NCBI RefSeq assembly: GCF_042651965.1
Contig: NZ_JBHSDY010000011.1
Location: 163,100 to 227,099, forward strand
Direction of reading: 5' to 3'
DNA: 64,000 nucleotides
Source of the DNA: Castellaniella hirudinis
Lineage (GTDB): Bacteria > Pseudomonadota > Gammaproteobacteria > Burkholderiales > Burkholderiaceae_B
Under the pieces are notes generated by a model that saw nothing but the letters and a program-made list of their open reading frames with translations, was not told where the DNA came from and did not search any database. This document shows, piece after piece, positions 59,773 to 64,000 of this stretch; the first letter of the stretch is position 1; each line of letters starts with the position of its first letter. Both the position numbers and the translations under genes were made by a program.

Positions 59773-61665
59773 GTGAAGACCACCACCGACCATCCTGTGG
59801 ACAGCCGCCCCGTGCGCCTGGAGCTGTGGCGGCAGATCTACATCCGCCTGGGCCGGGACTGGAAGGTCGGCTTGCTGGCGCTGGTGCTGCTCAGCATCGC
59901 CTCGGCGACCCAGCCGCTGCTGGCGGTCATCATGAAGCCCCTGCTCGATGAAGGCTTCACCGGCGCGCAGCCCGACTACATCTGGTCCATCCCCCTGGCC
60001 GTCGTCGGCCTGATGCTGCTGCGCGGGGTGTGCACCTTTGGCGGCACCTACCTGATGTCCTGGGTCGCCAACAATATGCTGCTGTCCCTGCGCCGCGACA
60101 TGTTCGACCGCTTGCTGGGCATGTCCGACGAAACCTTCCGCGCCCGGGACCACGGGCGTCTGCTCAACCGCTTCACCATCGACGCCGGCAACGTCAGCGG
60201 TCTGTCCACCGAGGTCATCCGCGTCATCGTGCGCGAATCCCTGACGGTCGTGGCCCTGCTGGCGGTGCTGTTGTACATGTCCTGGCAACTGACGCTGATC
60301 GTGCTGGTGATGCTGCCGCTGTCCGTGGTGACCGGCCGCTATTTCATCAAGCGCCTGCGTCGCATCAATCGCGACACGATCAATATGAACGCGGAGCTGA
60401 CCCACGTGGTCTCCGAAGGCATCGCCGGCCAGCGCGTCATCAAGCTGTTCGACGGCTATGCGCGCGAACGCGACCGCTTCGCCTTCGTCAACGCCCGCCT
60501 GCGCCGTTTCGCCATGCGCGCGGCCAGCGCGGATTCGGCCATGTCGCCGATCTCCCAGTTCTTCGTCGCCCTGTCCGTGGCCATCGTCGTCGCCGTGGCC
60601 CTGTACCAGGCCAATCACGAGGGCCTGACGGTGGGCAGCTTCGCCGCCTTCATGGCCGCGCTGGGCCAGATTTTCGATCCGCTGAAACGGCTCACCAACA
60701 TCGCCGGGGCCGCCCAGCGCATGCTGATTTCCGCCGAAAGCGTATTCGATCTGATCGACGAGCCGATCGAGCCGGACACGGGCGTCAGGGAAATCCAGGA
60801 ACGTCCGCGCGGCGAAGTCGTCTTCCAGGCAGTCACGCACCGTTTCCCCGACGCGGCCGGCGACACCCTGGATCGGGTGACGCTCACCGTCCAGGCCGGC
60901 CAGACCGTGGCGCTGGTGGGGCGCTCGGGCAGCGGCAAGACCACGCTGGTCAATATGCTGCCGCGCTTCGTCGAGCCCACCGGAGGCCGGGTGCTGATCG
61001 ACGGCATCGACGTGCGCGAGCTGCGGCTCGGCGCCCTGCGTTCGCAGCTTTCGCTGGTCAGCCAGGACGTCGTCCTGTTCGACGGCACGATTGCCGAGAA
61101 CGTCGCCTACGGCATGCAGGGCGAGGTGCCGGAAGAGCGCATTCGCGCGGCGCTGGACGCGGCCAGCCTGCTGGCGTTCGTCGACAGCCTGCCCGAAGGC
61201 ATCCAGACCCGGGTCGGCAGCAACGCCAATGCGCTGTCCGGCGGCCAGCGCCAGCGTCTGGCCATCGCCCGGGCCCTCATCAAGAACGCCCCGATCCTGA
61301 TCCTGGACGAGGCCACCTCTGCGCTGGACAACGAATCCGAGCGCCAGGTCCAGCTCTCGCTGGAACACCTGATGGCGGGCCGCACGACGCTGGTGATCGC
61401 CCACCGGCTCAGCACCGTGCAAAAAGCCGACTGCATCGTCGTTCTGGACCGGGGCCGCATCGTCGAGCAAGGCAGCCACGCCGAATTGCTGGCAGCCGGC
61501 GGCTTGTACGCCAGCCTGTACCGATTGCAGTTCCAGGACGACGTCGAGCCCGTGCCGGACGCGCCGGCGCGGGCCGGACTGGCTGCCGCTTCGTCATCCC
61601 CGGCGCCCCAGGCGCCCAGCCTCGCACGTTCCGACGATGACGAGGCCTCCCGGAGTTCATCATGA
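59773..61665 (+). CDS. msbA: Lipid A export ABC transporter MsbA
   Basis: A 630-aa half-transporter that flips lipid A-core across the inner membrane. Six membrane segments in residues 25-320 (VGLLALVLLSIASATQPLLAVIMKPLLDEGF first), then the ABC domain: Walker A GRSGSGKTTLVN (about 383), signature LSGGQRQRLAIARAL, Walker B ILILDEATSALD, H-loop AHRLST. The last 40 residues are Ala/Ser/Pro-rich, an unusual tail. Starts with GTG 59773. It overlaps the small lipoprotein gene that follows. Confidence 0.95.
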   Translation: MKTTTDHPVDSRPVRLELWRQIYIRLGRDWKVGLLALVLLSIASATQPLLAVIMKPLLDEGFTGAQPDYIWSIPLAVVGLMLLRGVCTFGGTYLMSWVANNMLLSLRRDMFDRLLGMSDETFRARDHGRLLNRFTIDAGNVSGLSTEVIRVIVRESLTVVALLAVLLYMSWQLTLIVLVMLPLSVVTGRYFIKRLRRINRDTINMNAELTHVVSEGIAGQRVIKLFDGYARERDRFAFVNARLRRFAMRAASADSAMSPISQFFVALSVAIVVAVALYQANHEGLTVGSFAAFMAALGQIFDPLKRLTNIAGAAQRMLISAESVFDLIDEPIEPDTGVREIQERPRGEVVFQAVTHRFPDAAGDTLDRVTLTVQAGQTVALVGRSGSGKTTLVNMLPRFVEPTGGRVLIDGIDVRELRLGALRSQLSLVSQDVVLFDGTIAENVAYGMQGEVPEERIRAALDAASLLAFVDSLPEGIQTRVGSNANALSGGQRQRLAIARALIKNAPILILDEATSALDNESERQVQLSLEHLMAGRTTLVIAHRLSTVQKADCIVVLDRGRIVEQGSHAELLAAGGLYASLYRLQFQDDVEPVPDAPARAGLAAASSSPAPQAPSLARSDDDEASRSSS

Positions 61666-62102
61666 AAATCGTATTCGCCCTGGCGTCCCTGGCCACACTG
61701 GCCGCTTGCGCTGCTCCCGGCACCGTCGGACTGACCGCCGATCAACTGGAAACGGATCGCTATTACGTCACCGAGCGCCGCCGCCTGCCCATCGATTTCC
61801 CCCAGGTGCAGCAGAATCTGTTCCGCCACGCGGCGGTCTGCCACGAGACCTATACCTTCGAGATGGTGCCCAACGAATCGGTCTTCGGGCGCGTCGTCTA
61901 TCGTCCCACGCCCGGTGCGGGCTGGGAGGACAGCGTCGTGCTCAGCCTGACGTTGCTGCACAACCGCACCGTCAACGTCAAGGCCTACAGCTACCGTCCC
62001 GGACAGATGGACCGGGTGCATCAGATGTTGACCGCCATGATGAAGCCGGATGCCTGCACTGTGGACAATAGCTGGGAAAACAAGCTGGACGTCGGCGACT
62101 GA
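61662..62102 (+). CDS. Small lipoprotein of unknown function, coupled to msbA
   Basis: A 146-aa lipoprotein. Signal peptide MKIVFALASLATLAAC with lipobox LAAC (Cys16); the residue after Cys is Ala, so outer-membrane sorting is likely. Two further Cys (AAVCHETY, PDACTVD) may form a disulfide. The rest is a beta-rich pattern (SVFGRVVYRPTPGAGWEDSVVLSLTLLHNRTVNVKAYSYRP). I do not recognise the family. The ATG lies in the msbA stop (ATGA), so it is made with MsbA. Confidence 0.8.
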   Translation: MKIVFALASLATLAACAAPGTVGLTADQLETDRYYVTERRRLPIDFPQVQQNLFRHAAVCHETYTFEMVPNESVFGRVVYRPTPGAGWEDSVVLSLTLLHNRTVNVKAYSYRPGQMDRVHQMLTAMMKPDACTVDNSWENKLDVGD

Positions 62103-62116
62103 TTGCCGCAACGGCG

Positions 62117-62139
62117 GGCCGCGATGGCGTGTCGCGGCC
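62117..62139. terminator. Hairpin between converging lipoprotein and rng genes
   Basis: GGCCGCGA (62117-62124), 7-nt loop, TCGCGGCC (62132-62139), a perfect 8-bp stem in the 58-nt convergent gap. No T-run on either strand, so it may be a weak or bidirectional terminator. Confidence 0.35.
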
Positions 62140-62160
62140 GAGGCCTGCTGCTGATGCCCG

Positions 62161-63639
62161 CTACAGCAGCACGATGTCGTAGTGCTCCTGGCTGTAGCCG
62201 GCCTCGACCTCCAGCGAGATCGGCTTGCCGATGAAGTCGCCCAGCATCGCCATGTGCTGGCTTTCTTCCTCCAGGAACAGGTCGATCACGGGCTGTGCGG
62301 CGACGATGCGGAATTCCTTGGGGTTGAACTGGCGCGCTTCGCGCAGGATTTCCCGCAGGATTTCATAGCACAGCGTGCGCGGCGTGCGCACCGTGCCGCG
62401 TGATTCGCAGGTGGGGCAGGGCTCGCACAACTGATGCGCCAGCGAATCCCGGGTGCGCTTGCGGGTCATCTCCACCAGCCCCAGTTGGCTGAAACCGCTC
62501 ACCGTCGTGCGGGTGCGGTCGCGCGCCAGCGCCTTGTTCAGCTCGGACAGCACCGAGGCCTGGTGCCCGGCATCGTCCATGTCGATGAAGTCCAGCACGA
62601 TGATGCCGCCCAGATTGCGCAGCCGCAGTTGGCGGGCGATGGCGACCGCCGCCTCCAGGTTGGTCTTGAAGATCGTGTCGTCGAAATTGCGTCCGCCCAC
62701 GAAACCGCCCGTGTTCACGTCCACCGTCGTCAGCGCCTCGGTCTGGTCGATGATCAGGTAGCCGCCCGACTTCAGATCCACGCGGCGGGACAGGGCGCGG
62801 GCGATTTCCTCGTCCACGTTCGCCGTGTCGAACAAGGGCCGGTTGCCGCTGTAGTGATGAATGCGGTCCGCCACGGACGGCGTGTAGCGCTGCGCCCATT
62901 CCACCAGTTCCTGGGTCACCGTGCGCGAATCGACCGTGATCGAGGCCGTCTCGGGCGTCACCATGTCCCGCAGCACGCGCTGCGCCAGGGTCGGCTCGAC
63001 GTAGACGGGGGAGGGCGCCGGCACCTGGCGGACGCGGGCCTGGATATTGGCCCACAAGGTCCGCAGGTAGGTCATGTCGGCCGTCAGGTCGTCGTCGCCG
63101 GCATCCTCGGCCTGGGTGCGGACAATAAAGCCGCCCGGCTCGTCCTCGGGCTTGAGCCCCACCAGCCGCTCGCGCAGGGCGTTGCGTTCCGCCTCGTTGC
63201 CGATACGCTGTGAAATGCCGATATGCGGTTCGTGCGGCAGATAGACCAGCATCCGGCCCGCGATACTGATGTGCGTGGACAGGCGCGCGCCCTTGGTGCC
63301 CAGCGGGTCCTTGATCACCTGGACCAGCAGCGGCTGGCCTTCGAACAACAGCTTCTCGATCGGGGTCTGCGGCGTGTGGTCGCCGCCGCCGATGCGGGCG
63401 TGACGGTTTTGCCGCAGGTCCGCCACGTGGATGAAGGCCGCCCGTTCCTGGCCGATGTCCACAAAAGCGCTTTGCATGCCGGGCAGCACCCGGGCGACGC
63501 GGCCCAGGTACAGATTGCCGACATGGCCGCGCTGGATGCTGCGCTCGATGTGCAGTTCCTGCACGACGCCCTGGGCGGTCAGGGCCACCCGGGTCTCAAA
63601 GGGCGTGACGTTGATGAGGATATCTTCGCTGCTGGACAT
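62161..63639 (-). CDS. rng: Ribonuclease G
   Basis: A 492-aa endoribonuclease that matures 16S rRNA 5' ends and cuts some mRNAs. N-terminal S1-type segment (GNLYLGRVARVLPGMQSAFVDIG, ERAAFIHVADL), catalytic DNase I-like domain (VDVNTGGFVGGRNFDDTIFKTNLEAAVAIARQLRLRNLGGIIVLDFIDMDD), and the zinc link CEPCPTCESRGTV. Length fits RNase G, not the longer RNase E. ATG 63639 with GAAGAA upstream. Confidence 0.95.
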   Translation of the reverse strand: MSSSEDILINVTPFETRVALTAQGVVQELHIERSIQRGHVGNLYLGRVARVLPGMQSAFVDIGQERAAFIHVADLRQNRHARIGGGDHTPQTPIEKLLFEGQPLLVQVIKDPLGTKGARLSTHISIAGRMLVYLPHEPHIGISQRIGNEAERNALRERLVGLKPEDEPGGFIVRTQAEDAGDDDLTADMTYLRTLWANIQARVRQVPAPSPVYVEPTLAQRVLRDMVTPETASITVDSRTVTQELVEWAQRYTPSVADRIHHYSGNRPLFDTANVDEEIARALSRRVDLKSGGYLIIDQTEALTTVDVNTGGFVGGRNFDDTIFKTNLEAAVAIARQLRLRNLGGIIVLDFIDMDDAGHQASVLSELNKALARDRTRTTVSGFSQLGLVEMTRKRTRDSLAHQLCEPCPTCESRGTVRTPRTLCYEILREILREARQFNPKEFRIVAAQPVIDLFLEEESQHMAMLGDFIGKPISLEVEAGYSQEHYDIVLL

Positions 63640-63753
63640 GGCGTGTTGTTCTTCTTTCTATAGGAGCCGGCGCAAGACCGGTGCATGAATCGTAGGACTG
63701 AGTATGAATTTATCATCTTGCGCGATGCGCCTCCTAGCATGCCGGCCGGGAGG

Positions 63754-63833
63754 TTTTTTGCCGCCGGGCCGCCCCAAGGCCCGCCCCTTGGGAGGGGGCA
63801 GCAAGCCGAAGGCGCGGCGTGGGGGCCTTTTTT
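63754..63833. repeat. Dispersed GC-rich repeat, copy B (compact)
   Basis: 80 nt bounded by T-runs: TTTTTT, then CCGCCGGGCCGCCCCAAGG (63761-63779), a central C/G stem, CAGCAAGCCGAAGGCGCGGC and GTGGGGGCCTTTTTT. Both halves match copy A at 22071-22233. I recall similar intergenic elements in Bordetella-group genomes, but this was not checked. Confidence 0.8.
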
Positions 63834-63852
63834 GACGTTTTGATGACAGGAT

Positions 63853-63882
63853 TTGCATCGTTCAAAAAAGCTGTGCTATAGT
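63853..63882 (+). promoter_or_regulatory. Strong sigma70 promoter reading out of the window
   Basis: -35 TTGCAT (63853-63858), 18-nt spacer, extended -10 TGC-TATAGT (63874-63882). A/T-rich sequence lies upstream. The start would be near 63889. Downstream there is no start codon with a ribosome binding site before the window ends, so it likely drives a gene with a long leader or an RNA gene. Confidence 0.65.
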
Positions 63883-63888
63883 CTCGTT

Positions 63889-64000
63889 TCTTCGCCGCCA
63901 GGCACCCGGGTTAACCCCTAGATTGAACGGTTTTACCAGAATGGTTACCGCGTCGCTCCAGGGTCCAGGGCCAGGTAGAAGTTTCCCGGTGTGTGGGCTT
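63889..64000 (+). other. Long leader or start of a non-coding RNA
   Basis: The transcript begins with GGGTTAACCC (63909-63918, palindromic), the near-repeated GGTTTTACC / GGTTACC (63931-63950) and two CCAGGG units. No reading frame of note. I cannot name it. Confidence 0.35.

Larger units (their letters stand above)
63640..64000. other. Right-edge intergenic region: repeat copy B, strong promoter, leader
   Basis: 361 nt upstream of rng with no convincing gene. It contains the dispersed repeat (63754-63833), a strong plus-strand promoter (63853-63882) and about 118 nt of untranslated leader. A 66-codon minus-strand frame (63658-63858) merely translates the repeat and is rejected. Confidence 0.6.

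Noticed and set aside
63658..63858. A 66-codon gene on the minus strand upstream of rng
   Set aside because: It translates the repeat (LGRPGGKK also appears upstream of hpnE) and has no ribosome binding site.
1..64000. tRNA, rRNA, CRISPR, IS or prophage genes
   Set aside because: I looked for cloverleaf-like segments, regular spaced repeats, transposase and integrase motifs and saw none.

Overview
This window is a gene-dense, visibly GC-rich chromosomal segment of a betaproteobacterium. It is most like the Alcaligenaceae (Bordetella, Achromobacter, Castellaniella and relatives). That placement is an inference from gene order and protein style: xseB-ispA-dxs-folE2, rpsF-priB-rpsR-rplI-dnaB, alaC-hom-thrC, hpnCDE, and dnaE followed by LPS core genes next to msbA. 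I found no tRNA, rRNA, CRISPR array, insertion sequence, prophage or plasmid gene. Nearly all of it looks like conserved housekeeping sequence packed into short operons with 1-4 nt stop/start overlaps.

Layout. 1-183: 5' end of a Rieske oxygenase, minus strand. 355-4256: xseB-ispA-dxs-folE2 (isoprenoid precursors, folate/queuosine precursor). 4272-6829: an orphan pair on the minus strand, a lipoprotein and an exported protein, both unrecognised, in sequence that looks less GC-rich than its surroundings; the 407-nt gap upstream carries two strong inverted repeats. 7237-10185: ribosomal proteins S6, S18 and L9 with PriB, then the replicative helicase DnaB. 10193-14020 (minus): an Mth938-domain protein, a Bcp-type peroxiredoxin, PhoH-PIN and PdxA. 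14239-18124: alaC-hom-thrC (alanine/threonine synthesis). 18130-20707: an Lrp-family regulator divergent from ornithine cyclodeaminase and arginase (arginine to proline). 20759-23978 (minus): hpnCDE, squalene for hopanoids. 24167-28876: alanine racemase, an SDR, RadA, a TauE/SafE permease and a Kdo kinase. 28891-32882: a complete putrescine/spermidine ABC importer, potFGHI type. 32905-37149 (minus): a PiT phosphate transporter, EcsC, a WYL regulator and a sirtuin. 37315-38880: rpiA and phoU, the latter with a PHO-box-like promoter. 38893-42589 (minus): the iron-trafficking protein YggX, then argA-rfbB-rfbD. 42685-46560: hrpA. 46598-57882: dnaE followed without a break by eight LPS/glycan genes. 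57948-59686 (minus): a DUF218 membrane protein and a GT9 heptosyltransferase-like protein. 59773-62102: msbA with a co-translated small lipoprotein. 62161-63639 (minus): RNase G. The right edge has a strong promoter reading out of the window.

Functional themes. Several blocks serve the envelope: rfbBD (dTDP-rhamnose), the GT/deacetylase cluster, the GT9 protein, the Kdo kinase and MsbA for LPS; hpnCDE for hopanoids; Alr and the DUF218 protein for peptidoglycan or carrier-lipid work. Replication and repair genes (dnaB, priB, dnaE, radA, xseB) are interleaved with them.

Best candidates for something undescribed: the exported pair at 4272-6829 with its inverted-repeat-rich control region, a dispersed GC-rich repeat with two copies (22071-22233 and 63754-63833), a recurring arrangement in which a -10 box lies 6-8 nt upstream of the start codon (possible leaderless mRNAs), and the two GT4-deacetylase units behind dnaE. 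All functional calls rest on reading motifs by eye; no database search was possible.
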